Assembly (NCBI GenBank): GCA_036496805.1
Contig: DASXKN010000020.1
Span: 62,001 to 126,000, forward strand
From: SZAS-103 sp036496805
Lineage (GTDB): Bacteria; Pseudomonadota; Gammaproteobacteria; Xanthomonadales; Xanthomonadaceae
DNA length: 64,000 bases
Reading direction: 5' to 3'
Shown: positions 1 through 8,263 of the stretch, in pieces
Layout of the letters: each line of letters opens with the position of its first letter
How positions within the stretch are numbered: the first letter of the stretch is position 1
Notes under the pieces: generated by a model
Told to the model about the DNA's origin: nothing
Seen by the model: the letters and a program-made list of their open reading frames with translations, nothing else
The model's database searches: none
Translations under genes and position numbers: made by a program

Positions 1-2
1 TG

Positions 3-644
3 ATCCAGCCGGCCTTCGGCACCGGCGTGCTGGTCGCGGCCAGCGGCGTGTTCGCGCTGTTCCTCGCCGGCCTGTCGTGGTGGCGGATCGGCATGTTTGC
101 CGGCGCCGGCGCGGCGACGGCGCCGCTGGTGTGGTTCTTCGTCCTGCACGACTTCCAGCGCGAGCGCCTGTTCAACTTCCTCGACCCCGAGCACGACCCG
201 CGCGGCAGCGGCTGGAATATCATCCAGTCCAAGATCGCGGTCGGCTCCGGCGGCCTGCTCGGCAAGGGCTGGGGCCACGGCACCCAGGCCCACCTGGACT
301 TCCTTCCCGAGCACACCACCGACTTCATCTTCGCGGTGCTCTCGGAGGAATTCGGCTGGATCGGCGTGTGCACGGTGCTGGCGCTGTACCTGTTCATCGT
401 CGGCCGCTGCCTGTGGATCGCCGCGCAGGGCCGCGAGACCTACGCGCGGGTGCTCGCCGGATCGCTGGCGATGACCTTCTTCGTCTACGCGATGGTCAAT
501 GGCGGCATGGTCGCCGGCCTGCTGCCCGTGGTCGGCGTGCCGATGCCGCTGCTCAGCTACGGCGGCACCTCGGCGGTGTCCCTGCTGGCCGGCTTCGGCA
601 TCGTGATGTCGGTGTTCGCGCACCGGCGGATGATGGGACCGTGA
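3..644 (+). CDS. rodA: Rod shape-determining protein RodA, C-terminal part (5' end outside window)
   Basis: SEDS-family peptidoglycan glycosyltransferase that polymerises lipid II with PBP2 in the elongasome at the inner membrane. The reading frame is open from base 3, so the gene begins before the window; 213 residues remain. Several hydrophobic segments are visible, with the family's extracytoplasmic region (WNIIQSKIAVGSGG...HTTDFIFAVLSEEFG) and the terminal PLLSYGGTSAVSLLAGFG block that marks RodA/FtsW. The frame-internal ATG at 27 is not the real start. It is followed by mltB, rlpA and dacC, the usual wall cluster, which favours RodA over FtsW. Confidence 0.93.
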   Translation: MQPAFGTGVLVAASGVFALFLAGLSWWRIGMFAGAGAATAPLVWFFVLHDFQRERLFNFLDPEHDPRGSGWNIIQSKIAVGSGGLLGKGWGHGTQAHLDFLPEHTTDFIFAVLSEEFGWIGVCTVLALYLFIVGRCLWIAAQGRETYARVLAGSLAMTFFVYAMVNGGMVAGLLPVVGVPMPLLSYGGTSAVSLLAGFGIVMSVFAHRRMMGP

Positions 645-750
645 GGCGCGCGGACACCGGCGGACCGATGCGCGATGCCGGTCGCGGTCTTTCCGGAAGA
701 TGGAATTACCGTCATCTTTTCCGGCCCGAATCGCGTGCTAGATTTCCCTC

Positions 751-1803
751 ATGACGAACCGCGCCCTCCGATCCGCCAAGCCGCGCCACGGATTGCTCGC
801 CGTGGTGCTGGCCTGCGTGCTGCTGGCGGCGCCATCGATGGGCGCGGTCGAGCCGTCGCCGCCGGCCGACCTGGGCGCGTTCGCGCAGCAGGCCGCGAAG
901 ACCTACAACCTGGATCCGAAGGACGTCCTCGCCATGCTCGCGCAGGCGCGCTACCGCCAGAGCACGGTCGACGCGATGGCGCGACCAGCCGAGTCGGTGA
1001 AAGCGTGGAAGGACTATCGCCCGATCTTCGTCACCCCGCGCCGCATCGCCGCCGGCCGCGCCTTCCTCGGCGCGCACCGCAAGGAACTGATGAAGGTGCA
1101 GGACGAGACCGGCGTTCCCGCCGAGCTGGTCTGCGCGATCATCGGCGTGGAAACCGGCTACGGCGGCAACACCGGCAGCTATCGCGTGCTGGATGCGCTC
1201 TACACGCTGGCGTTCTGGTATCCGCGCAGCGGCGATCCTGCCAAGGCACAGCACGAAACCGATCGCCAGGCTTTCTTCCGCGACCAGCTCGCGCAGTTGT
1301 TCGCGCTGGCGAAGGAACAGCATTTCACCGTCACCGGCCTGACCGGCAGCTACGCCGGCGCGATGGGCTGGGGCCAGTTCATGCCGTCGAGCTACCGCCA
1401 GTACGCGAAGGACGGCGACGGCGACGGCCGGATCGACCTGTTCGGCGGTTCGATGCCCGACCTGTTCGCCTCGGTCGCCAACTACTTCGTCGCCAACGGC
1501 TGGCAGAAAGGCGAGCCGGTCACCGCGCGCGCGGTGCACGATCCTTCGACGATCGCCTTCGCGCCCGACGACTTCACGCCCAGGTACACGCTCGCCGAGC
1601 TCGAGCAGAAGGGCTACAAGCCCAAGGTATCGCTGGGCCGTTCGATCAACGGCTCGCTGCTCTCGCTCGACGGGCCGAATGGCACCGAGGACTGGATCGT
1701 GTTCGGCAACTTCTACGCGATCACCCGCTACAACCGCTCGCCCATGTACGCGATGGCCGTGTACCAGCTCGCCGAGGCGATCGCCGGAAAGGAGGAGCCG
1801 TGA
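751..1803 (+). CDS. mltB: Membrane-bound lytic murein transglycosylase B
   Basis: Cleaves the MurNAc-GlcNAc bond of peptidoglycan with formation of 1,6-anhydroMurNAc. The protein is 350 aa. Residues 12-31 form a hydrophobic export signal without a clear lipobox cysteine, so it may be soluble periplasmic rather than a lipoprotein. The SLT family 3 core is clear: catalytic Glu134 in IIGVETGYGGNTG, then YRVLDALYTLAFWYPR, the GAMGWGQFMPSSYRQYAKDGDGDGRIDL block and SVANYF. It lies 106 bp after rodA, typical of the rodA-mltB-rlpA-dacC order. Its stop codon lies inside a 26-bp perfect palindrome (1794-1819). Confidence 0.95.
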   Translation: MTNRALRSAKPRHGLLAVVLACVLLAAPSMGAVEPSPPADLGAFAQQAAKTYNLDPKDVLAMLAQARYRQSTVDAMARPAESVKAWKDYRPIFVTPRRIAAGRAFLGAHRKELMKVQDETGVPAELVCAIIGVETGYGGNTGSYRVLDALYTLAFWYPRSGDPAKAQHETDRQAFFRDQLAQLFALAKEQHFTVTGLTGSYAGAMGWGQFMPSSYRQYAKDGDGDGRIDLFGGSMPDLFASVANYFVANGWQKGEPVTARAVHDPSTIAFAPDDFTPRYTLAELEQKGYKPKVSLGRSINGSLLSLDGPNGTEDWIVFGNFYAITRYNRSPMYAMAVYQLAEAIAGKEEP

Positions 1804-1936
1804 ACGCGTTCACGGCTCCGGTGGCGCAGGGAGGCGCCACGCGCATCCGATCGCGCCAGCGATCGGATGACGAGAGCCGGGTCCGGACATGCGCCGGACT
1901 CGGCGAGTCCGCATGCGTCCGGGGACGGACGCGTGC
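1794..1936. repeat. Run of consecutive perfect inverted repeats filling the mltB-rlpA gap
   Basis: Read directly from the sequence. A 26-bp perfect palindrome lies at 1794-1819 and spans the mltB stop. A 7-bp stem with a 6-nt loop lies at 1821-1840 (GTGGCGC/GCGCCAC). A 10-bp stem with a 6-nt loop lies at 1844-1869 (CATCCGATCG/CGATCGGATG). A 7-bp stem with a 3-nt loop lies at 1895-1911 (CGGACTC/GAGTCCG). A stem of about 11 bp with one G:U lies at 1911-1936 (GCATGCGTCCG/CGGACGCGTGC). An alternative longer hairpin, 1883-1901 with 1905-1922, would compete with the last two. No T-tract follows, so this is not a plain terminator. Confidence 0.85.
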
Positions 1937-1964
1937 GGACCGATAAGGATCGAAACGCGACGCC

Positions 1965-3413
1965 ATGACAGCGTCGCCGTCCATCACAATCCGATTCACC
2001 CGCGAGGCCTTGCTGTCCGTGGCGACAGCGCTGCTCGCCGCTTGCGCCAGCCAGCAACCGAAACCCGAATCGGCACCGCCCGCGCAGGCGAAGACGCAGC
2101 CGCCACCCCATTCGTCGAAGAAGCCCTGGAAACCGCTCGGCCCCTACACGCCCGGCGGCCTGTACGCACCCGGCGTATCCGACGGCGCGCCGGACGTGCC
2201 GCCGGACATCGCCAGGCTGCCCGAGCCGGTGCCGCACGCGGAGCCGCTCGCGCGCTACGGCAACCGCTCGCCCTATGCCGTGCTCGGCAAGAGCTACACC
2301 GTGCTGCCGAGCGCGGCCGGCTACGTCGAACGCGGCATGGCTTCGTGGTACGGCACCAAGTTCGACGGCCGCGTGACCTCGAGCCTCGAACCCTACGACC
2401 TCAACCAGTTCTCCGCCGCCCATCGCACCCTGCCGCTGCCCAGCTATGCGCGCGTGACCAACCTCGAGAGCGGACGCAGCGTGATCGTGCGGATCAACGA
2501 CCGCGGCCCCTTCCACGACGGACGCTTGATCGACCTGTCGTACGCGGCGGCGATCAAGCTCGGCGTCAACGTGCACGGCACCGCGATGGTGGAAGTGCGC
2601 GGCATCGACACCGGCCAGCCCGCGTCCGAGCAGGCCGACAGCGTCGTCGCGAAGCCTGCGCCCGCGCGCGCCGCTGGCATGGCGCCGAGGCACGCGACGA
2701 CGGCTTCCGATGTGCCGGCGACGAAGCTCGCGCCCGCGGCAGTGGAGGTCGCTTCAGCAAGCGACGATGCCGCGATCAAGCCAGCCACCGTCGCCACCCA
2801 GGCTGGCGCTTCCCCGAAAGACATCGTGGCGGCACCGCCCGTCGTGAAATCGACCGGCGCCGGCACGCCCGATGCACAGGCCGTCGCCACGACGTCCGCC
2901 GCGGCATCGCGCACGCCGGCGGCATCGCCGCCCCCGCCATCACCGCCGCCATTGCCAGCGTTGCCTTCATCAGCGACGACGAAGCCGCCGGAAACCGCGG
3001 GCCCATCATCCACATCCGCGGCGCCCGCTGCAGTCCTCGCACCGACTGGCGCGACAAGTGTTCCGGCAATGGCTCCGCAGGCCACGCCGACACCCGCACC
3101 GCCCGTGGCCAGCATTCCGCCTCCGCACGCCGCGACGAATACGCCGGTTCCGCAGATCGGCCATCCAGCCATCGACCCATCGACGCGCGGCTTCCTGCAG
3201 CTCGCGAGCTATGGCGACCGCGGCAATGCCGAACGCATGCTCCAGCGCCTGCAACAGGCCGGCATCGAGCACGCCGAGCTGGTCTCGGTGCAGGTCGCCG
3301 ACCAGACCCTGTGGCGTGTGCACGTCGGGCCGATGCGCGCCGACCAGGCGGAAGACGTCGCCGCGCGCCTGGAGTCGCTCGGCTTCGGCCATCCGCCGTT
3401 CTTCAAGGAATAA
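1965..3413 (+). CDS. rlpA: Septal ring lytic transglycosylase RlpA family lipoprotein
   Basis: Outer-membrane lipoprotein that cleaves stem-less (denuded) glycan strands, usually at septa. The protein is 482 aa. The lipobox LLAAC puts the lipidated cysteine at residue 27. The double-psi beta-barrel domain runs from about 122 to 212, with GMASWYG and VRINDRGPF, the family's active-site signatures. A long Ala/Pro/Thr-rich linker (about 215-400) is followed by a C-terminal SPOR domain (about 405-480; RGFLQLASYGDRGNAERML) that binds denuded glycan. The linker is longer than in enterobacterial RlpA. The gene follows the hairpin run after mltB and precedes dacC. Confidence 0.93.
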   Translation: MTASPSITIRFTREALLSVATALLAACASQQPKPESAPPAQAKTQPPPHSSKKPWKPLGPYTPGGLYAPGVSDGAPDVPPDIARLPEPVPHAEPLARYGNRSPYAVLGKSYTVLPSAAGYVERGMASWYGTKFDGRVTSSLEPYDLNQFSAAHRTLPLPSYARVTNLESGRSVIVRINDRGPFHDGRLIDLSYAAAIKLGVNVHGTAMVEVRGIDTGQPASEQADSVVAKPAPARAAGMAPRHATTASDVPATKLAPAAVEVASASDDAAIKPATVATQAGASPKDIVAAPPVVKSTGAGTPDAQAVATTSAAASRTPAASPPPPSPPPLPALPSSATTKPPETAGPSSTSAAPAAVLAPTGATSVPAMAPQATPTPAPPVASIPPPHAATNTPVPQIGHPAIDPSTRGFLQLASYGDRGNAERMLQRLQQAGIEHAELVSVQVADQTLWRVHVGPMRADQAEDVAARLESLGFGHPPFFKE

Positions 3414-3522
3414 GGCGATTTGTGCCCTGGGTCGGACCCACCACAAGCTGCGAATGATTAAACTTGCGCCTTCCCGGCCGGTCGAACGGTCGTCCTCGAA
3501 TCCATCGGAGCCCCCTGCCCAC

Positions 3523-4824
3523 ATGCGCCAGCGCCGTTCCCTGTCCGTCGCCGTCTCCGTCCTGCTCGCCGCAGCCTGCATCGCCACCGCTTCCATCGCC
3601 GCCACGCCGCAACCGCATCCGGCCATGCCGAAGCCGGCCGCGCCGCAGCCCAAGCCCGCCGCTCCCCAGCCGAAGCCGGCCGCGCCGACGCCGGGCGCAC
3701 CGGCAGCCGCGCAGGACAGCGTCGCCATCCCGCCGGCGCCGGACAACGATGGCAAGGCCTGGATCCTGATGGACTACGAGACCGGCCAGATCCTGGCGTC
3801 GAAGAATCCCGACCAGCGCATCGAGCCGGCGAGCATCACCAAGGTGATGACCTCGTACGTGGTCGCCGCCGAGCTCGCGCACGGCAAGATCGATCCCAAC
3901 CAGCCGGTGGCGATCAGCGAGCGCGCATGGAAGTCGGGTGCGAGTTCCGATGGCTCGTACAGCGCGCTCGACCTGAATTCGAAGGTCCCGCTGATGGACG
4001 TGCAGCGCGGCCTGATCATCCAGTCCGGCAATGACGCTGCCATGGCGCTGGCCGAGCACGTCGGCGGCAGCGTCGAGTCCTTCGTCGCGCTGATGAACTC
4101 TTACGCCGCCAGGCTCGGCATGAAGAATTCGCATTTCGCCAATCCGCACGGCCTGTCCGACCCGCAGCACTACACCACCGTGCACGACATCGCGATCCTC
4201 TCGCGCGCGCTGATCCACGACTACCCGGCCGAATACGCGATCTACAAGGAACGCGAGTACACCTACAACAACATCCGCCAGTACAACCGCAACGAACTGC
4301 TGGGCCGCGATCCGACCGTGGACGGCATCAAGACCGGCCACACCTCGGCCGCGGGCTTCTGCCTGGCCGCTTCGGCCAAGCGCGGCGACCAGCGCCTGAT
4401 CTCGGTCGTGGTCGGCATCGATGCCAAGGACGACAAGGACGGCTTCCGCCTGCGCGAGGATTCCAACCTCGCCCTGCTCAACTGGGGTTTCCGCTTCTTC
4501 GAGACCCATCCGCTCTACCAGGCCAATGTCCAGCTCGCGCACCTGAAGGTGTGGAAGGGCAAGGCCAACGACCTCGGCCTCGGCCTCGGCCAGCCGGTGG
4601 AAGTGGTGATCCCACGCGGCCGCTACAACGACCTCAAGTCGGTGATGGACGTGCCCAAGAACATCGTCGCCCCGATCAGCAAGGGCCAGCGCATCGGCAC
4701 CCTGCGCGTGACCCTCGATGGCAAGCCGGTCATCGAACGCCCGCTGCTCGCGCTCACCGAGATCCCGGAGGCGGGTTTCTTCGGCCGCATGTGGGACGAC
4801 GCGTGGATGTGGTGGGATAGCTGA
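3523..4824 (+). CDS. dacC: D-alanyl-D-alanine carboxypeptidase (PBP5/6 family)
   Basis: Serine peptidase S11 that trims the terminal D-Ala from pentapeptide stems on the periplasmic face of the inner membrane. The chosen ATG gives 433 aa with a signal peptide (about 1-27); an in-frame ATG at 3454 would only add an unlikely leader. A Pro/Lys/Ala linker with repeated PQPKPAA units spans about 30-62. Catalytic motifs are complete: S104-I-T-K107, SGN at 168-170 and KTG at 270-272. The C-terminus has the PBP5-associated domain and an amphipathic tail (FGRMWDDAWMWW) for membrane anchoring. It closes the rodA-mltB-rlpA cluster. Confidence 0.95.
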   Translation: MRQRRSLSVAVSVLLAAACIATASIAATPQPHPAMPKPAAPQPKPAAPQPKPAAPTPGAPAAAQDSVAIPPAPDNDGKAWILMDYETGQILASKNPDQRIEPASITKVMTSYVVAAELAHGKIDPNQPVAISERAWKSGASSDGSYSALDLNSKVPLMDVQRGLIIQSGNDAAMALAEHVGGSVESFVALMNSYAARLGMKNSHFANPHGLSDPQHYTTVHDIAILSRALIHDYPAEYAIYKEREYTYNNIRQYNRNELLGRDPTVDGIKTGHTSAAGFCLAASAKRGDQRLISVVVGIDAKDDKDGFRLREDSNLALLNWGFRFFETHPLYQANVQLAHLKVWKGKANDLGLGLGQPVEVVIPRGRYNDLKSVMDVPKNIVAPISKGQRIGTLRVTLDGKPVIERPLLALTEIPEAGFFGRMWDDAWMWWDS

Positions 4825-4866
4825 GCCGACGCCATCGGCGTTTCATCCGTGCGTGGCCACCGGCAA

Positions 4867-4890
4867 CGCCGCCCGCAGCGGCGGTTTCTT
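4867..4890 (+). terminator. Putative intrinsic terminator after dacC
   Basis: A 6-bp stem (CGCCGC/GCGGCG) with a 5-nt loop is followed by GTTTCTT, 43 bp after the dacC stop. The stem is short, so confidence is moderate. Confidence 0.45.
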
Positions 4891-4957
4891 CGCGGGAATC
4901 GAGACTTCCGCGGCGCCTGAACCCGCCGCCGGAACGTCGCCGCACCCGCCGCGTCGG

Positions 4958-5155
4958 TCAGTGCCCGCCGCCTCCGACGGAGCCGCCATCGGGCCCGTGC
5001 GACGCATCATGGTGCTGCACCGGACCCGCTCCGCCACCGCCGTCGGCCGGCCAATGATGGGGATGCGGTGGGTCGTGGCGTGCCATCAGGCGCGCGAGGG
5101 TGACCACGACGAAGACGACGAGAACAACGATCAGTGCCACGAGGTAGATATTCAC
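4958..5155 (-). CDS. Small single-pass membrane protein, unknown function
   Basis: 65 aa. The start is GTG, preceded at 7-nt spacing by a strong GAGGGAG ribosome-binding site, which is the main support for a real gene. Residues 3-22 form one very hydrophobic helix (IYLVALIVVLVVFVVVTLA). The remainder is a short hydrophilic tail rich in His, Gly and Pro (HPHHWPADGGGG, ending GGGGH). Not recognised; the His-rich tail could bind metal, but that is only a composition argument. It stands alone between dacC and a convergent dehydrogenase. Confidence 0.6.
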   Translation of the reverse strand: MNIYLVALIVVLVVFVVVTLARLMARHDPPHPHHWPADGGGGAGPVQHHDASHGPDGGSVGGGGH

Positions 5156-5281
5156 GGGAGCACTCCCTCTCAGGATGTCCTGCCGGGGGCTCCGCCGATC
5201 GGAATCCCGTCAGCAGTGGCACCAGCCTACTCCTTTCGCGGGACTTGTGGCACCGGGAGTGCATCGCCGAAAGCGTTCTTC

Positions 5282-6058
5282 TCAGGCGAGGTAGCCGCCG
5301 TCGACCGGCAGGCTGACACCGGTCACGTAGCCCGCCGCGGGCGAGCACAGGAACAGCACCGCGGGCGCGATCTCCGACGGCTGTGCCATGCGTGCGAGCG
5401 GGATCACCCGCATCATCATCGTCATCAGCTTCGGATCGGCGGTGATCGCGCCGGCGAACCTGGTGTCGGTCAGTCCGGGGAGCACGGCGTTGACGCGGAT
5501 CCCGTGCACCGCCATTTCCTTCGCCATGCCTTCGGTCATGTTGACGATGCCGGCCTTGGTCATCGAATAGATGCCCTGGTTCGGCGCGGCGCGGCGCGCG
5601 TTCACCGAGGCGATGTTGACGATCGCGCCGCCGCCCTTGTCGCGCATGCGCCGGGCGGCCTGCACCGACGTCCAGAAATAGCCGCGCAGGTTCACCGACA
5701 CGGTCTTCTCGTAACTGGCCAGGTCCATGTCGAGCATCGGCCCGAAGTAGGGATTGGCCGCGGCGTTGTTGACGAGGATGTCGGGCGCGCGCCCGGCGGC
5801 GTCGAGCCGCGCGAACAGCTCCTCGATCGCGGCGGTGTCGCCGACGTGCATCGCCTCGGCATGGGCGCTCCCGCCCGCCTCGCGGATCGCCGCGGCGACC
5901 GCTTCGCAGGCCTCGGCCTTTCGGCTGGCGCAGACCACGTGCGCGCCATGCGCGGCGAGCAGGCGCGCGATCGCCTCGCCGATGCCGCGCGACGCGCCGC
6001 TGACGAGCGCGGTCCGGCCGGACAGGTCGAAGGGATCGGACAGGGGAGCAGTGCTCAT
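5282..6058 (-). CDS. SDR-family NAD(P)-dependent oxidoreductase
   Basis: Classical short-chain dehydrogenase, 258 aa, cytoplasmic. The nucleotide-binding glycine motif is GASRGIG at 21-27 and the structural NNAA at 97-100. The catalytic set is Ser151, Tyr164 and Lys168 (YSMTK), and the C-terminus (VTGVSLPVDGGYLA) is typical of 3-oxoacyl-ACP reductase-like (FabG-like) members. The substrate cannot be read from sequence. It is monocistronic and divergent from another SDR at 6309, with about 250 bp between them that probably holds both promoters. Confidence 0.9.
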   Translation of the reverse strand: MSTAPLSDPFDLSGRTALVSGASRGIGEAIARLLAAHGAHVVCASRKAEACEAVAAAIREAGGSAHAEAMHVGDTAAIEELFARLDAAGRAPDILVNNAAANPYFGPMLDMDLASYEKTVSVNLRGYFWTSVQAARRMRDKGGGAIVNIASVNARRAAPNQGIYSMTKAGIVNMTEGMAKEMAVHGIRVNAVLPGLTDTRFAGAITADPKLMTMMMRVIPLARMAQPSEIAPAVLFLCSPAAGYVTGVSLPVDGGYLA

Positions 6059-6308
6059 GGCGTGGCTCGGACGGGTTCGTCCTCACCCTAGCATGCCGTC
6101 CCGCGTTCCGAGCCGTGGACGCGCTCGCCGTGGCCCGTCGCGAGTTGCCGGCCGCCCCGGTCCGGGATGGCCTGGCGATCGAGCGCACCGCGCGGCTTTA
6201 GCGATAAAGTGGCGCCATGGGCGCTGCTTCCCGGATTCCGTCCGCCGCACGGGACGAGTCCGGGATCGCCTCCAACCCGGTTCCGTGAAAGATTCCGCGA
6301 GGCTTCCC

Positions 6309-7172
6309 ATGACGATGCGACGCAAGGTCCTGATCACCGGCGCGGGCAGCGGCCTCGGCCGCGCGCTCGCGCAACGCTACGCCGCCGAGGGCTGCGCGGT
6401 CGCGTGCGCGGACATCGTGCCCGAGCGCGCGCTCGAGACCGCAACCACGATCACCGGCATGGGCCACATGGCCTTCGTGGTCGATGTCGGCAGCGACAAT
6501 GGCTTCAACGCCCTGTACATGGCGGTCGAGCAGCGCTTCGGCATGCCCGACGTGCTGGTCAACAACGCCGGCATCGCCAGCGGCGGGCCGATGGTCGAGA
6601 CCACGATGACCGAATGGCACGACGTCATCGACATCAACCTGCTCGGCGTGGTGCGCGGTTGCCGCGCCTTCCTGCCGGCGATGCTGGCGCGCGGCAACGG
6701 CCGCATCCTCAACATCGCCTCGTTCGCCGGCCTCGCCGGCGCCCCGTGGATGATGAGCTACGGCGTCGCCAAGGCGGCCGTCTATGCGCTTTCCGAGCAG
6801 CTGCGCGCGGAGGTCGAAGGCAGCGGCGTGACGGTGTCGGTCGCCTGTCCCTCGTTCTTCCACACCAACCTGCTCCAGAATTTCCTCGGCAACGAGCAGG
6901 TCAAGGCCTCCGCGTCGAAGATGATGGAACGCAGCACCGACAGCCTCGACGCGGTCGCCGACCGCATCTTCGCCGCCACCGAGCGCGGGCAGTTCCTGAT
7001 CCTGCCCACGAAGGGCGACGCGATGCGCTGGCGGATGAAGCGCTGGTTCCCGGACGCCTACTTCCGCAAGCTGCTCAAGGCGACCGCCGCGCTGCGCCGG
7101 CCCGCGCGCAAGGAACCGACGCCTGCGCCCGCGCCGCAGTCCGAGGACTCTTCGTCCAAGCAGGTCGAATGA
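6309..7172 (+). CDS. SDR-family oxidoreductase, extended C-terminus
   Basis: 287 aa. Glycine motif GAGSGLG at 11-17, NNAG at 85-88, catalytic Ser138, Tyr151 and Lys155 (YGVAK). After the Rossmann core there is a basic C-terminal extension (MKRWFPDAYFRKLLKATAALRRPARK) ending in a Pro/Ala/Ser tail. This layout is seen in SDRs acting on acyl or lipid-like substrates that associate with membranes, but the substrate is not known here. The stop overlaps the start of the next gene (ATGA), so the two are translationally coupled and may act in one pathway. Confidence 0.88.
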   Translation: MTMRRKVLITGAGSGLGRALAQRYAAEGCAVACADIVPERALETATTITGMGHMAFVVDVGSDNGFNALYMAVEQRFGMPDVLVNNAGIASGGPMVETTMTEWHDVIDINLLGVVRGCRAFLPAMLARGNGRILNIASFAGLAGAPWMMSYGVAKAAVYALSEQLRAEVEGSGVTVSVACPSFFHTNLLQNFLGNEQVKASASKMMERSTDSLDAVADRIFAATERGQFLILPTKGDAMRWRMKRWFPDAYFRKLLKATAALRRPARKEPTPAPAPQSEDSSSKQVE

Positions 7173-8230
7173 ACCGCCCGCCCGCGCATGCGTGGATGGT
7201 CTACGGCGCCAACGGCTACACCGGGCGCCTGATCGCCGCCGAAGCGGTGCGACGCGGCCTGAAGCCGGTGCTGGCCGGGCGCAGCGATTCGGTGGCGAAA
7301 CTCGCCGACGAACTGGGACTGGAACATCGCGCGTTCGACCTGTCCGATCCGGCGGCCGTGCGCGCAGGACTCGAAGGCATGTCCCTGGTGCTGCATTGCG
7401 CCGGCCCGTTCTCGGCGACCTGCGCGCCGATGCTCGAAGCCTGCCTCGACCAGGGCGTGCACTACCTCGACATCACCGGCGAGATCGAGGTGTTCGCGCA
7501 TTGCCATGCGCAGGACGCGCGCGCCAGGCAGCACGGCATCCTCGTCCTGCCCGGCGCCGGCTTCGACGTGGTGCCGACCGATTGCATGGCGGCGCTGCTC
7601 AAGCGCGAGCTGCCGACGGCCACCCACCTCGTGCTCGCCTTCGAGGCCGGCGGCGGTCCGAGCCCCGGCACCGCCAAGACCAGCGTCGAGGGCCTGGGCA
7701 ACGGCGGTCGCGCGCGCATCGACGGCAAACTGGTGCGCGTGCCGCTGGCGTGGAAGTCGCGGACCTTCCAGAGGGACGGGCAGTCGCGCAGCGCGATGAC
7801 GATTCCCTGGGGCGATGTCTACACGTCTTTCATCTCGACCGGCATCCCCAACGTCGAGGTCTACATGGCGGTCTCGCCCGCGACGATCGCCAACGTGCGC
7901 CGCATGCGCCTGCTCGGCCCGCTGCTGCGCACCGGCTTCGTGCAGGGCTGGATGAAGCGGCGCGTGGAGCGCTCCGTGCGCGGGCCGTCGGACGAGAAAC
8001 GCGAGGCGACCGTGACCCACGTCTGGGGCGAAGTGCGCGACCCGCAAGGCGGCGCGGTGAAGCGCCTGCTGGTGACGCCGAACGGCTATGCGCTGACCGT
8101 GACGGCGTCGCTGGGCATCGTCGAACGCCTGCTGCGCGAAGCCGCGCCGGCCGGATTCAGCACGCCCTCGCAACTGATGGGCGCGGACTACGTGCTGTCC
8201 CTTCCGGGCGTGTCCATGCGTTCGGAGTAG
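7169..8230 (+). CDS. Saccharopine dehydrogenase-like / trans-acting enoyl reductase family protein
   Basis: 353 aa. The N-terminal Rossmann fold has GANGYTGR at 13-20, followed by the family segments LVLHCAGPFS, CLDQGVHYLDITGE and LPGAGFDVVPTDC. These match the saccharopine-reductase-like group that includes mycobacterial trans-acting enoyl reductases and human SCCPDH. The ATG overlaps the TGA of the upstream SDR, indicating an operon. Family members act on lipids or polyketides or are uncharacterised; saccharopine itself is an unlikely substrate. The role here is inferred only as a reductase working with the SDR. Confidence 0.85.
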   Translation: MNRPPAHAWMVYGANGYTGRLIAAEAVRRGLKPVLAGRSDSVAKLADELGLEHRAFDLSDPAAVRAGLEGMSLVLHCAGPFSATCAPMLEACLDQGVHYLDITGEIEVFAHCHAQDARARQHGILVLPGAGFDVVPTDCMAALLKRELPTATHLVLAFEAGGGPSPGTAKTSVEGLGNGGRARIDGKLVRVPLAWKSRTFQRDGQSRSAMTIPWGDVYTSFISTGIPNVEVYMAVSPATIANVRRMRLLGPLLRTGFVQGWMKRRVERSVRGPSDEKREATVTHVWGEVRDPQGGAVKRLLVTPNGYALTVTASLGIVERLLREAAPAGFSTPSQLMGADYVLSLPGVSMRSE

Positions 8231-8263
8231 AGTCCAGTTGGGGGAACGCCAGGGTACGGATGC

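Noticed and set aside
4718..6091. 457-codon plus-strand frame overlapping the SDR at 5282
   Set aside because: Low-complexity Arg/Ala/Gly product, while the minus-strand frame is a complete SDR.
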